Shown here: piece after piece, positions 32,847-40,798 of the stretch
Numbering within the stretch: position 1 is the first letter of the stretch
How the letters are laid out: each line of letters starts with the position of its first letter
Origin: an uncultured Collinsella sp.
GTDB lineage: Bacteria > Actinomycetota > Coriobacteriia > Coriobacteriales > Coriobacteriaceae
Length of the DNA stretch: 45,667 nucleotides
Reading direction: 5' to 3'
Assembly (NCBI GenBank): GCA_958354105.1
Contig: CATWVA010000016.1
Span: 1 to 45,667 of the forward strand
Translations under genes and position numbers: made by a program
The notes under the pieces: generated by a model
The model's input: the letters and a program-made list of their open reading frames with translations, nothing else
What the model was told of the DNA's origin: nothing
The model's database searches: none

Positions 32847-33680
32847 TCACAAGGACATCCCGTTCAGCAAATCCTCGTCCGGTTGCTCACCGCGCTCCTC
32901 ATATCCGCGCTCAAGCTTTTTCCCAAGCGCCGCAGCGCAACGCTTCGTTTCATCGGCAAACAGGTCATCGATAGCTCTGTCGATTCGCACGCAGGTCTGC
33001 CGATGCTCGTTTTTCCAGGGCAGGTCGAGTCCCAGGCTCTCGTCCCAATAGCCGCCAAGCTTTGCGTTGAACACTTCCTCGGGATATAGCACGTCGCTGC
33101 GGATGCCCTCAACCGTATCGTCCTCGTCCATATCGGGAGCAGCACCGCCCTGTTCAAGATACCTGCGCAGCTCCTTTTCCTCCCGGATGCAATTCAGCAC
33201 GCTCGCGCATACCGCAGCCAAAAAGCGGTAGCGCTCGCATAGGTCCCACTCGCCGCCGAGCCATACGCGATAGCCCAACATAACGCTCGCGGACTCCTCG
33301 CCCAGCGGGAGCAACTCCCACGAATACACATCGACAAGCGCATCTTCCCCTAGCCTTTGCACGCCGTCGCGCGTAAAGGCGCACGGGCTCACATCGTAAT
33401 GGCCAAAGCTGCGACCTGCACCACGGCGATTGATGACGTGCTTGGGCAACAGGACGATCTTGTCGCTGGGCTCGGGATCAATCTTGCGCAGCTTTTTGAG
33501 CTTGCGGCGGGCGCGCTTTAGGCCGCGATCGCTATCGCCGCGGCCGCAGCCGCCCGGCTTGCCGCCGTATCGCAGGGCAACCTCGCGTGCCAGGATCTTT
33601 GTGTCCGCAGCGCACAGCAGGTCGCTCACGGTGGGCAGATCTTCCCACTCAATACCGTCGACATCCCAAATCCTGCTCAT
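32847..33680 (-). CDS. Hypothetical protein downstream of clpP
   Basis: A 277-aa soluble protein starting MSRIWDVDGIEWEDLPTVSD, with an Arg/Lys-rich stretch (KRARRKLKKLRKI) near residue 60, LLPKHVINRRGAGR, HYDVSPCAF, and GYRVWLGGEWDLCERYRF followed by a helix. The last third is acidic and helical (DMDEDDTVEG ... EERGEQPDEDLLNG). GYxVWLxGEWxxxERYxF is a pattern I associate with small conserved proteins of related gut actinobacteria, possibly DUF6557-like; this is unsure. The ATG at 33680 follows AGAGGTTGAAC and is preferred over a TTG six bases upstream. It begins 74 bases after the clpP stop. Confidence 0.6.
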   Translation of the reverse strand: MSRIWDVDGIEWEDLPTVSDLLCAADTKILAREVALRYGGKPGGCGRGDSDRGLKRARRKLKKLRKIDPEPSDKIVLLPKHVINRRGAGRSFGHYDVSPCAFTRDGVQRLGEDALVDVYSWELLPLGEESASVMLGYRVWLGGEWDLCERYRFLAAVCASVLNCIREEKELRRYLEQGGAAPDMDEDDTVEGIRSDVLYPEEVFNAKLGGYWDESLGLDLPWKNEHRQTCVRIDRAIDDLFADETKRCAAALGKKLERGYEERGEQPDEDLLNGMSL

Positions 33681-33754
33681 GTTCAACCTCTTTCTGGCTG
33701 TTCAACTACGTGCTCATTCGCCCTGTTTAACGTGCTTGTAAGGCATGCGCCCCA

Positions 33755-34357
33755 CTAGAGCGCTTTCTTGCTGGGCGCAATCACTTCGTCCACCAGGCCC
33801 AGTTCTAGGGCGCGTTTGGCGTTACACCAGCAGTCGCGCTCGGTGAGCTCATGGAACTCCTGAGCGCTCAGGTTGCCGTGCTCGGCCAGTAGCTCGTCCA
33901 GCTCGGCACGCATGGCTGCCGCATGCTGGGCCACAATCTCGATATCGGTCTGCTGCGCCATGCCCGTGCCGCCCATTAGCTGGTGAATGAGCACCTGCGT
34001 GTGGCGGTACACCTGGCGGTGGTCGCCGCAGGCCAAGATCACCGCGGCCATCGAGGCCACGACGCCCTCACCCACCGTGATCACGGGGCAATCGAGCGAC
34101 TGCATGGTGTCGATGAGCGCCAGCCCCGCCGTAACGCTGCCGCCCGGGCTATTGATGATGAGGGTGATGGGCTCGGCCGCGCTTTGATGTTCCAGCACCA
34201 GCATGGACTTAATAAGGCCGTTGCAGGTCACATCGTTGACCTCGCCCTCCAGCAGCAGCACGCGGCTGTTAAGCAGCTCGCTTGCCATATCGACGGCGGC
34301 AACGCGGCCGTCCTTGGACTTCTTGATGATGCTGGGCTCACGATACATAACGGACAT
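33755..34357 (-). CDS. clpP: ClpP-like serine protease
   Basis: A 200-aa ClpP of normal length. The catalytic triad is complete: S102 in GEGVVASMAAVILACG, H125 in QVLIHQ and D175 in LTERDCWCNAKRALELGLVDE. The Gly-rich IINSPGGSVTAGLA strand and the EGEVND start are typical. ClpP forms a 14-subunit chamber that degrades proteins fed by ClpX, ClpA or ClpC. The start at 34357 follows AAGGGAATTGCC. Its placement is odd: no clpX is adjacent, and it sits between a VirD4-like ATPase gene and an unknown gene. A ClpX-like ATPase is 19 kb away in the same island. It may be a second, specialised ClpP or the cell's own; the sequence cannot decide this. Confidence 0.92.
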   Translation of the reverse strand: MSVMYREPSIIKKSKDGRVAAVDMASELLNSRVLLLEGEVNDVTCNGLIKSMLVLEHQSAAEPITLIINSPGGSVTAGLALIDTMQSLDCPVITVGEGVVASMAAVILACGDHRQVYRHTQVLIHQLMGGTGMAQQTDIEIVAQHAAAMRAELDELLAEHGNLSAQEFHELTERDCWCNAKRALELGLVDEVIAPSKKAL

Positions 34358-34403
34358 GGCAATTCCCTTCTAAACGGAATCGGTAAGGAGGCAAAAACTG
34401 GAC

Positions 34404-34434
34404 CGCACGGCTTACGGCTAACGGAAGCCGTGCG
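34404..34434 (-). terminator. Hairpin after the VirD4-like gene
   Basis: CGCACGGCTT (34404-34413) pairs perfectly with AAGCCGTGCG (34425-34434). On the minus strand a T5 run follows six bases after the stem. It could end the VirD4-like operon and separate it from clpP, but the gap before the T run makes it a weak terminator. Confidence 0.45.
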
Positions 34435-34472
34435 ACAAAATATGCAAGATGGGATACACAAAGCTGCAGGGA

Positions 34473-35957
34473 CTAATCCCTTAGCCACTTAGCTGCATTG
34501 GGATGGTCGTCGCAATAGTACTTCTTGGCGCGGAAGGGACGCATGCCGGTCACCTTGACCAGGCAATCGGTGCGAGGCATAAGCCCAACCTCGCCTGGGG
34601 TCATCACGCAACCGCGCACATCTACGGCAGTGCGCTCGGCGCCCACGTACTTGGTGCCCAAAACCGACTCGCCACACAGTTCGCTTATGTAGTTCTGCGT
34701 CGCGATGTTGCTGCCGCCACCCATATAGACCAAGCTATCGCAGTTATCGAGGATGGTAAGCGCCGTTGATTTGCCGTACACGACATCGAGCTGGCTCAGC
34801 GATTGCGCACACATCAAAAAGCTAATGCCGCGACTGCGCACGGTCGCAATGCTGCGCTCAAAATCGGGGATGCGTCCCACATTGGGAAACTCATCGAGCA
34901 CAAACTGCACGCGACGCTGCAAATGGCCGCTGGGGCTGGCATCGGCACGGCGCTGGGCAAGGTTAAACAGCTGCTTAAGGGCAACGTTCGCAAGCCATGC
35001 ATTAGCCGAATCGTTGTCGCTCACTTTAAGATCGATCACGCGCTTGCCCTCGTCAATACGATCAAGACGCATCTCGTCATTCTCAAAAACGCGCATGAGC
35101 TGAGGCGTCTTAAGCCGCGAGATAGTTGCATTGAGCGTGATCAGAATACTCTTAAGCGTCCTATCTGCCGCACCTCGAAAATCGCGATACTGCTCAACGC
35201 CATACAGATCAGCGTTCTCCGCACCATACTTATCGAGAAACTCCCTGGACTCTACCTCTTCTACAAGGTAGTCCAACGGGAATCGCCCCTCACCATCTCC
35301 CGTAACCTTGATGAGCGCAGCCAGTTTAAAGACGTTGTTCATCTTAAGGTAGCGGCGCGGAGCCTCAGGATCCCCGCCTGGCGCAAATGTGCCAGCAAGG
35401 CACTCCAGGAGGAACAGGATTCCAACAATCGCTCGAAGCAGCAGGTCGTTCGCGTTGTCCCAAAACGGGTCGTTCCTAAAGCTGCGCCTGTCAGGATCGA
35501 TCCCCTCCATGATTGCCGCCACCGTGGTGGGGATATCCTCGACATCCATCACGTAGCGCAGGGGATCGTACCCGGACGACTGCTCGGGATTGATGGTGTC
35601 GAGAACCGTTACCTCGTAGCCGTCCTCTTCAAAGCCTTTTCCCGTGCGGCGCAGTAACTCGCCCTTGGTGTCTGTGACCACATAGCAGCACTCGTGGTGG
35701 TTGAGCAGGTTGGGCAAAACGAAACTCGCTGTTTTGCCGCTACCAGTACCGCCAAAGGCAAAAACATTGTTGGACACGCTTGTCTCCCAGTGCTTGTCGC
35801 CCTCGTAGAAAGCCACCGTGGCACCTTGCGCCAAGATCACATCGCGCTGCTCATCGCCGGATGACAGCGCCTGCATCTCCTCCTTAGTCGCCCACTTCTT
35901 GGTCTGATACTCCGTTTGCTGCGCGGCCTCGTAGCCGTACATCTTGATGACTGACAT
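34473..35957 (-). CDS. Soluble VirD4/TraG-type coupling ATPase
   Basis: A 494-aa P-loop ATPase of the type IV coupling protein family, which drives DNA or proteins into a secretion channel. Walker A GGTGSGKT is at 69-76, then LPNLL; the second strand is VVTDTKGE; Walker B is FVLDEFPN (~351-358), followed by RIPDFERSIATVRSRGIS and LMCAQSLSQL, the sensor. No N-terminal membrane domain is present, unlike VirD4. The start at 35957 follows AAAGGAGCC; an earlier in-frame start at 36026 is not supported. No relaxase, VirB4 or other secretion gene is near. It follows the unknown gene at 35995 by 37 bases. It may have been recruited to a defence or stress role; that is inference. Confidence 0.85.
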   Translation of the reverse strand: MSVIKMYGYEAAQQTEYQTKKWATKEEMQALSSGDEQRDVILAQGATVAFYEGDKHWETSVSNNVFAFGGTGSGKTASFVLPNLLNHHECCYVVTDTKGELLRRTGKGFEEDGYEVTVLDTINPEQSSGYDPLRYVMDVEDIPTTVAAIMEGIDPDRRSFRNDPFWDNANDLLLRAIVGILFLLECLAGTFAPGGDPEAPRRYLKMNNVFKLAALIKVTGDGEGRFPLDYLVEEVESREFLDKYGAENADLYGVEQYRDFRGAADRTLKSILITLNATISRLKTPQLMRVFENDEMRLDRIDEGKRVIDLKVSDNDSANAWLANVALKQLFNLAQRRADASPSGHLQRRVQFVLDEFPNVGRIPDFERSIATVRSRGISFLMCAQSLSQLDVVYGKSTALTILDNCDSLVYMGGGSNIATQNYISELCGESVLGTKYVGAERTAVDVRGCVMTPGEVGLMPRTDCLVKVTGMRPFRAKKYYCDDHPNAAKWLRD

Positions 35958-35994
35958 GGCGTGGCTCCTTTCTTGTCCGTGACGTTGGTGGTTG

Positions 35995-36912
35995 TTAAGC
36001 AATGCGATCGACACCGTCGTCCTCATTGAGCTGTGCCGAGCGCGACGACTTGGTCGCGTGGCCGATCAGGCGCTCGGCCTGCGCCAGATAACTCTCGCGA
36101 GCAGCAGTTGAAACCGTCCCGTCGCGCAGATACGCAAGCAATGCATTAATCATCAGCTTGTCGAGCAGGTCGTATCCCTTGGCCCGAGCGCAGTTGAGGA
36201 GGTAGCGGTCCTGAAGCCCCCGTACCTTAGTTGCCAAATCGATTTCCATCTTTTCCTCCATGTAATAAAAAGTGTGTCGTTCGTCCAAAAGTGCCTCAAA
36301 CGGGCGTTTGACGCATAACTCAAAGTTGAAACGCGGACTCGTATCGAACACGCGTCGTTGCACCTTGAGGTAGCGCTTATAAAACATGACGGCATCATCT
36401 TCATCCGCCGTAAAGCCACGCGATCCATCGCGGTGCAGCCGGTCGTAAGGCTTTTTGCTATCGATATGGCGCACGAATGGGGACGGAATATAGGCATCCT
36501 TCTTGACGTTGTACTTCATCCCTGTCGTAACCTGCTCAAACAAGAGAACGCCAGCTGACTTAAAAGCCGCATTACATCCATGCCTAAACATGCTCACCAC
36601 GGCTGCCACGCTGCCCATGCAGCTATCGCGCGGGGAAAAATACAGCGAAAGCAAAGCGAGCGTCGCAGCAGTCAAAAGCTCGCGGGCCTCGTGTACATCG
36701 GCTCGATACTGCTCGGGCACCAGCCCGGGAATATCGGGCGAGCGCTCTTCCAGCACGCCAACGAGCGATTTAGCCAGGCGCTCGACGTTCTTCTCGCCGC
36801 AGTACGGACACGGAAGTGGCAGCTCTGCCTTCCTGTTCACTTCGCACATACCGCGGAGATCCTCGTCGATCGCACTGAGGAATGCCTCGTAAATACTGTC
36901 CCGTTTCTTCAT
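35995..36912 (-). CDS. Unknown protein with CPYC motif, first gene of the VirD4-like operon
   Basis: A 305-aa soluble, mostly helical protein. Near residue 34 there is PLPCPYCGEKNVERL, a single C-x2-C zinc-knuckle-like pair. Later parts are LLTAATLALLSLYFSPRDSC, SMFRHGCNAAFKSAGVLLFE, FTADEDDAVMFYKRYLKV and a Ser/Arg-rich acidic end (RSAQLNEDDGVDRIA). I recognise no family. It starts at 36912 with an AAAGAAGC-like weak site and is the first gene of the minus-strand operon, divergent from the HsdM/S-like gene at 37201 across 288 bases. It is probably co-expressed with the VirD4-like ATPase and may be its partner. Confidence 0.65.
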   Translation of the reverse strand: MKKRDSIYEAFLSAIDEDLRGMCEVNRKAELPLPCPYCGEKNVERLAKSLVGVLEERSPDIPGLVPEQYRADVHEARELLTAATLALLSLYFSPRDSCMGSVAAVVSMFRHGCNAAFKSAGVLLFEQVTTGMKYNVKKDAYIPSPFVRHIDSKKPYDRLHRDGSRGFTADEDDAVMFYKRYLKVQRRVFDTSPRFNFELCVKRPFEALLDERHTFYYMEEKMEIDLATKVRGLQDRYLLNCARAKGYDLLDKLMINALLAYLRDGTVSTAARESYLAQAERLIGHATKSSRSAQLNEDDGVDRIA

Positions 36913-36955
36913 GAATGCTTCTTTCTATCCGGTTTCAGGTGGTTGATGTAAGTCT

Positions 36956-36988
36956 GTTCTAAGTTCTAGAATGTTCTGACGCTAGAAC
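36956..36988. promoter_or_regulatory. Cluster of GTTCT/AGAAC half-sites in the divergent region
   Basis: In 33 bases there are GTTCT (36956), GTTCTAGAA (36963-36971, containing the palindrome TTCTAGAA), GTTCT (36973) and TAGAAC (36983). The half-sites alternate in orientation, as in an operator cluster. It lies 44 bp upstream of the start of the VirD4-like operon. A further small inverted repeat (TTTCA-taag-TGAAA) lies near 37013. No other signal was seen in the first half of this 288-base gap. Confidence 0.45.
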
Positions 36989-37165
36989 GATGATTATTGA
37001 TCTAACCTGTAGTTTCATAAGTGAAATCATCCTGCTCGATTGCTTAGTTTGCCTAAAGGCTACAAAGCGAATGTATCAAGCAATTGCTATTGAGTTGGCT
37101 TTGGATTGCTTCGAGGATAGCACAGCGTGCTGTTCTCGTCATTAGAAATTTTAATATTTTTCTGC

Positions 37166-37171
37166 TAATAT
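37166..37171 (+). promoter_or_regulatory. Possible -10 box for the second HsdM/S-like gene
   Basis: TAATAT at 37166-37171 lies 30 bases before the start codon at 37201; a weak TTAGAA lies 18 bases upstream of it. The ribosome site is AAAGGG. The surrounding 40 bases are markedly A/T-rich. Confidence 0.4.
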
Positions 37172-37200
37172 AAACCCACTGAGAAGAAAGGGCTCTATAC

Positions 37201-38640
37201 ATGCGTGAAACTACATCATCATTGCCACGCCTCACCGCCGCCGCCCTCTCGCGCGCGCTTAACCTGGAACAAGGCAGTCGCCTGCTCACTGTCCGTCTGC
37301 CTGGCGCTGTGGATGCCGAAGATCTCGCTAAGTGCTTTACCCTAAACGGTAACGGCGTGCCCGATATTTGTGAGCTTGAACCCGGAAAGCAGAATGCAAG
37401 CGATGATGATGCAGCGCCGGTGTTTGTCGATGCATCAAACTACTACCGCGCAAATAAGCACGATATCGAAAAAGACAGTGCCGCGCTCATCGATTATTTG
37501 GAGCCTGGCTACCTTGATTTTTGCGACTGGGGTCCTTTTATTTGGTGCCTGTATGCTCTCGCCCTTTCGGGCCGCACTCGAGCAGCCGTGGTACTTCCCG
37601 CCGATTTACTTGATAAAGCTGAACAAGCACGCACGATTTTGATACGCGAAGGGCTCATCGAGAGCGTCGTTTATTTGCCACTTTCCGAGCCCAGGCCCTA
37701 CATGACAAGCGCGCTCCTCATACTGTCTTCAGGAAATCGCAGCGTTGCATTTCGCAGCGCAATTGAGCCCGGACCGCGTTTTCAATATGTGACTAAAACA
37801 TCGTATTACTCTGATATCACCTTTTCTATCTCTCCTGACTGGGCCCGCATTGATACCAATACGCCAAGATCGACGCCAATCGAAACGTCCACTTTTGCCA
37901 CGCGCGAGCTGCTCCAACACCACGCCGCTCTCTCAAAAGGCAAAATCAGCCTCATCGCCATCACTCGAAACTACAGCGCCACACTCGGTGACTCTTTTAC
38001 GCGAGTCGCGCCATTCATGCCCCGCGAGAGCACGACATCGAACGACATTGACGCAGTCGAGGTGCGCCGAATCTCATCTCAAGATTTTCAGGACGGCAAT
38101 CTTCTGCCCGTAGATGCTGTAGAGAGTGCAAATGGCTCGGATTCCAAAATCGTAAAGGTGAACCCTAGCGTTCTCGATCGATATGAGCTCCGCGCTGGAG
38201 ATATCGTCATGCCACGCATGCTGGGTCGCTACGGCGCGTCCAACCTGCTCGTCGTCAGCGCCGATGACGCGAAGCAACACCTGGTTGCTTCGCATAACAC
38301 CACCGTCATTCGCCCGTTGTTCCAAACGATGACCGAAGAGGAGCGCGTAGTGTTTTCGGAGATAATCGTTGGATACCTTACCGAAGGCCATGGGGCGAAG
38401 CTGATTCAAGCATTAACTGAAGCAGCCAGCATCCGCGCCATCCGCCCTACCGACCTGTTCGAGATCGAAGTCCCGCCAGCGCTCGACCCGCGCACGCGCG
38501 AGTACAGCGAATCCATCAATCGCTTTGCCGAGGTCGTAGAAGCAAAGAAACAAGCCGAGACCGCTGTCGCCCAAGCCCAGCGCAACCTCGAAACCGCAAA
38601 GAAGGCCGTCACTCAGGTGGTCGACCAGGCCTGCGAATAG
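37201..38640 (+). CDS. Second fused HsdM/HsdS-like protein lacking methylase motifs
   Basis: A 479-aa protein with the same design as that at 16136. Residues ~125-180 (RTRAAVVLPADLLDKAEQAR, LIREGLIESVVYLPL, SALLILSSG) follow the pattern of the LPxxxLF...VIxLP...iLvl part of type I methylase subunits. The second half (RYELRAGDIVMPRMLGRYGA then VRRISSQDF) resembles an HsdS recognition domain, and the C-terminus is a coiled coil (EAKKQAETAVAQAQRNLETA) like HsdS spacers. AdoMet motif I and NPPF/NPPY are absent. It is divergent from the VirD4-like operon, as the other copy is from the ClpX-like operon. DNA recognition without methylation is the simplest reading. The match to type I subunits is by pattern only. 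Confidence 0.55.
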   Translation: MRETTSSLPRLTAAALSRALNLEQGSRLLTVRLPGAVDAEDLAKCFTLNGNGVPDICELEPGKQNASDDDAAPVFVDASNYYRANKHDIEKDSAALIDYLEPGYLDFCDWGPFIWCLYALALSGRTRAAVVLPADLLDKAEQARTILIREGLIESVVYLPLSEPRPYMTSALLILSSGNRSVAFRSAIEPGPRFQYVTKTSYYSDITFSISPDWARIDTNTPRSTPIETSTFATRELLQHHAALSKGKISLIAITRNYSATLGDSFTRVAPFMPRESTTSNDIDAVEVRRISSQDFQDGNLLPVDAVESANGSDSKIVKVNPSVLDRYELRAGDIVMPRMLGRYGASNLLVVSADDAKQHLVASHNTTVIRPLFQTMTEEERVVFSEIIVGYLTEGHGAKLIQALTEAASIRAIRPTDLFEIEVPPALDPRTREYSESINRFAEVVEAKKQAETAVAQAQRNLETAKKAVTQVVDQACE

Positions 38641-38661
38641 CGCATAGGCAGTAGAAACGTC

Positions 38662-38704
38662 TTAAGCCGGCGACAGGAACTAATTCTGCCGCCCGCCGGC
38701 TTAA
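38662..38704. terminator. Bidirectional terminator hairpin
   Basis: TTAAGCCGGCG (38662-38672) pairs perfectly with CGCCGGCTTAA (38694-38704) around a 21-base loop. It lies between the converging HsdM/S-like and AbiEii genes and probably ends both. Confidence 0.6.
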
Positions 38705-38713
38705 CTATCTAGC

Positions 38714-39604
38714 CTATTCCCATCCCGTGGTCTGAGGATTCCATTTGCACACATTCGCCGAATGATTAAAGCACGGTGTATACAACCGATTGACGACCTC
38801 TTCTGCCCCAGCAATGTTCCCCGCGAGATCAAGTACCCCCGCCTGCCTCGCCATCTTTACGTACTGTGCAGAACCATTTTGTTTCCACCAGAGAGGCGCC
38901 ACGAACTCTTCCGGCATTGCCACTTTGCGGGCAGACGCTTCTTTCTCGACCCTCTCGACAAGCGTAGCCCCATCGACGAAGCAAGTTTTCGCGTACACCA
39001 AGATGTCGACTATATCCTTGATTCGCGATGAAGCACGGCCCTCATGCATCTCTATCATTGCGAGCAATTTATCTGCAAGGGCACTCTCCACTCGGCATAC
39101 TCGATAGTCGCAGACTGGGAGCCCCTCGATATTCAGACGATCGATCGGCGCAAGAACCTCAGGCTCAAGTCCCCGCACTTCATCAATTACCAAGTCAATT
39201 GAAATTGGCTGTAGCTTCTTGGTTCCCATAAAGGGGGTGAACCACACCTTCGCACCGCACCGATACTCATCTTCTTCTTTGATTTGCTCTGCACGATCAA
39301 AGACGAACGAAACGAAATCCTCCAGATCAATCGAAGCAGCCTGCACCAGATCGACAATAGCCTCTTCGAGACTCTCCTCTTGAGCAACCAAGTCAATATC
39401 TCTTGTGACACGTGCATCGAGTGTTCGCGCCAGGACGCTTTGACCGCCCTTGAGCACAAAGCTGCCGTCATCTTCTGAAAAAACGCGACATAGGAAGCGA
39501 TGAAAGTAGAAACCGACGATTGCCCGATTAGTATCCATTGGTGATTCTCTTGCGGCATTCCTAACAGCCATCTCCAATGCGGCAGGCGTTTTGTACTTCA
39601 CCAT
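38714..39604 (-). CDS. AbiEii-family nucleotidyltransferase toxin
   Basis: A 296-aa AbiEii/AbiGii-type protein. The nucleotidyltransferase core is FVLKGGQSVLARTL then VTRDIDLV, i.e. GG-x-S/T and D-x-D (near 52-77), with later IDLVIDE. DKLLAMIEMHEGRASSRIKDIVDI is the standard family helix with K and RxKDxxDI. Such toxins act in type IV toxin-antitoxin systems that cause abortive infection of phages. The start at 39604 follows GGAGGAC. The stop of the partner gene at 39620 is 15 bases upstream, so the two are co-transcribed with the antitoxin first, as is usual for abiE. Confidence 0.85.
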   Translation of the reverse strand: MVKYKTPAALEMAVRNAARESPMDTNRAIVGFYFHRFLCRVFSEDDGSFVLKGGQSVLARTLDARVTRDIDLVAQEESLEEAIVDLVQAASIDLEDFVSFVFDRAEQIKEEDEYRCGAKVWFTPFMGTKKLQPISIDLVIDEVRGLEPEVLAPIDRLNIEGLPVCDYRVCRVESALADKLLAMIEMHEGRASSRIKDIVDILVYAKTCFVDGATLVERVEKEASARKVAMPEEFVAPLWWKQNGSAQYVKMARQAGVLDLAGNIAGAEEVVNRLYTPCFNHSANVCKWNPQTTGWE

Positions 39605-39619
39605 GTCCTCCGTTTCGCA

Positions 39620-40243
39620 TTACCCGTTCAGTACCATCAGCAAAGGCGCCATCAGCTCGCGTCGTTTGGCGGTTTTAGAGTTCTCCTCTACAAGATCCTT
39701 CAGCCGTTGTATATCGAGTCCACGTCCAAGCGCGTCGTGATAGGCATCGATAATTAATGAGGGATCCTCGCAATCGAGGCAAAGATCGACAAGCGTGCGC
39801 TCGGGTTTAGTTACCGGCAGGCCGTCGAGCCAAACGATGTCCCGCTCAGCAATCTCGCGCTTTACAAAAGAAAGGGATTCGTTTCTTGTATTGATACGCA
39901 TGGGCGCGGTCATCCTGTAGGGGGACAGATAGAAATCGCCCATTTGCTGCAGGTTCGCCGCTGTCGTACCGCTCACGGCGATGCCATCCCACTGACGTTT
40001 TCTCTCCCACGCGCAAAGGGAGGGATTGGTGAGCTTCCAAAAGGCGTTGAGTTCGTCGGTGTCTCGGCGCTGCGTTCCAGACATCCGGTAGGCGCCGTGG
40101 CATATCCGTTCAAGACGCCCTGCGCGGCATGAGTGCGCCAGCGCATCTCGAGAGATGTCCATGCGAGCCGCCTGGGCTGTGGTGAACACGCCCTCGCTCT
40201 CGGAAAGCTCGCTTATCGCCGCTATGTTGCTAAAGTACTTCAT
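39620..40243 (-). CDS. AbiEi-type antitoxin, leaderless start
   Basis: A 207-aa AbiEi-like protein. The N-terminus is a winged helix (IAAISELSESEGVFTTAQA, ISRDALAHSCRAGRLERI, then CHGAYRM), as in AbiEi proteins that repress their own operon. After it comes a region with AVSGTTAANLQQMGDF and LPVTKPERTLVDLCLDCEDP, then a helical end. The start is placed at 40243, where the promoter (TTGCAA-16-TACAAT) puts the transcription start at the ATG itself; longer starts at 40294 lie inside or upstream of the promoter. It is upstream of the AbiEii toxin gene. It would neutralise the toxin and bind repeats in its promoter. Confidence 0.83.
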   Translation of the reverse strand: MKYFSNIAAISELSESEGVFTTAQAARMDISRDALAHSCRAGRLERICHGAYRMSGTQRRDTDELNAFWKLTNPSLCAWERKRQWDGIAVSGTTAANLQQMGDFYLSPYRMTAPMRINTRNESLSFVKREIAERDIVWLDGLPVTKPERTLVDLCLDCEDPSLIIDAYHDALGRGLDIQRLKDLVEENSKTAKRRELMAPLLMVLNG

Positions 40244-40249
40244 GCTGCA

Positions 40250-40277
40250 ATTGTAGGATATTTTCATACTTTTGCAA
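40250..40277 (-). promoter_or_regulatory. abiE promoter placed for leaderless mRNA
   Basis: On the minus strand: -35 TTGCAA (40272-40277), 16 bases, -10 TACAAT (40250-40255), then six bases and the ATG of the AbiEi gene. The TTGCA word occurs at both ends of the promoter, so it may also be the repressor's half-site. The same -10-to-ATG distance is seen for gluQ. Confidence 0.6.
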
Positions 40278-40362
40278 CGTGATTTTTGATCCATTAGATC
40301 CGTTTGCCTTGTTTACCCCATTTCTGACGCCGTTTTGCACCGGCACCCCATCCCCCGCTATT

Positions 40363-40542
40363 GAGGTCTAATACTTTTCCGCGAAGTGAACGGCTGTTTT
40401 TGGACCCCTGAAACATCCGCATTTTTCGGCGGCAAAATCGTGGGATTTCAGCATTGAAACCGCAGGAAGCGGCACCTCTAAAGTGTCGATGCTTCGGGGG
40501 TCCGTTTTCACTCATTCACTTCTCGGAAAGGTATTAGACCTC
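40363..40542. repeat. 180-bp palindromic repeat, copy 1
   Basis: The ends GAGGTCTAATAC (40363-40374) and GTATTAGACCTC (40531-40542) pair perfectly. The next layers are CTTTTCCGCGAAGTGAACG with its near-complement CATTCACTTCTCGGAAAG, and GGACCCC...CATC with its near-complement GATGC...GGGGTCC. A short CCGC-AGGAA-GCGG hairpin lies inside. It shares these inner layers with 43442-43623 but not the basal stem. It fills most of the 555-base gap between the abiE genes and the DUF4342-like gene; otherwise that gap holds only the promoters. Confidence 0.75.
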
Positions 40543-40652
40543 GCTATCAGCTATCCCAAAGATCAGACCGCCCCTCCTTCACGCCACGCAAAACCTGCCT
40601 TTTCTGCCCCTGCCCGCCTCCGCACCACCCAAAAACTCATCCAACATTAATC

Positions 40653-40680
40653 TTGGCTCAAGAATCGCTTAATCTATAAC
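40653..40680 (+). promoter_or_regulatory. Likely promoter of the DUF4342-like/two-component operon
   Basis: TTGGCT (40653-40658), 16 bases, TATAAC (40675-40680). It would give a leader of about 110 bases before 40799. The -35 is partly off consensus. Confidence 0.4.
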
Positions 40681-40798
40681 CTGCACTATAGAGTTCGACC
40701 AAGAGCGGGGCGGCGCCGCGCAACGCAGGCCGCCGAACGCAACGCTCGCGCCCGAGCAAATTGCCCGGCGTCGCGCCCATCGAACGAAAGGACAGGCC

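Noticed and set aside
33755..38640. Integrative conjugative element, suggested by the VirD4/TraG-type ATPase
   Set aside because: No relaxase, VirB4, integrase or attachment sites flank it, and the ATPase lacks a membrane domain.
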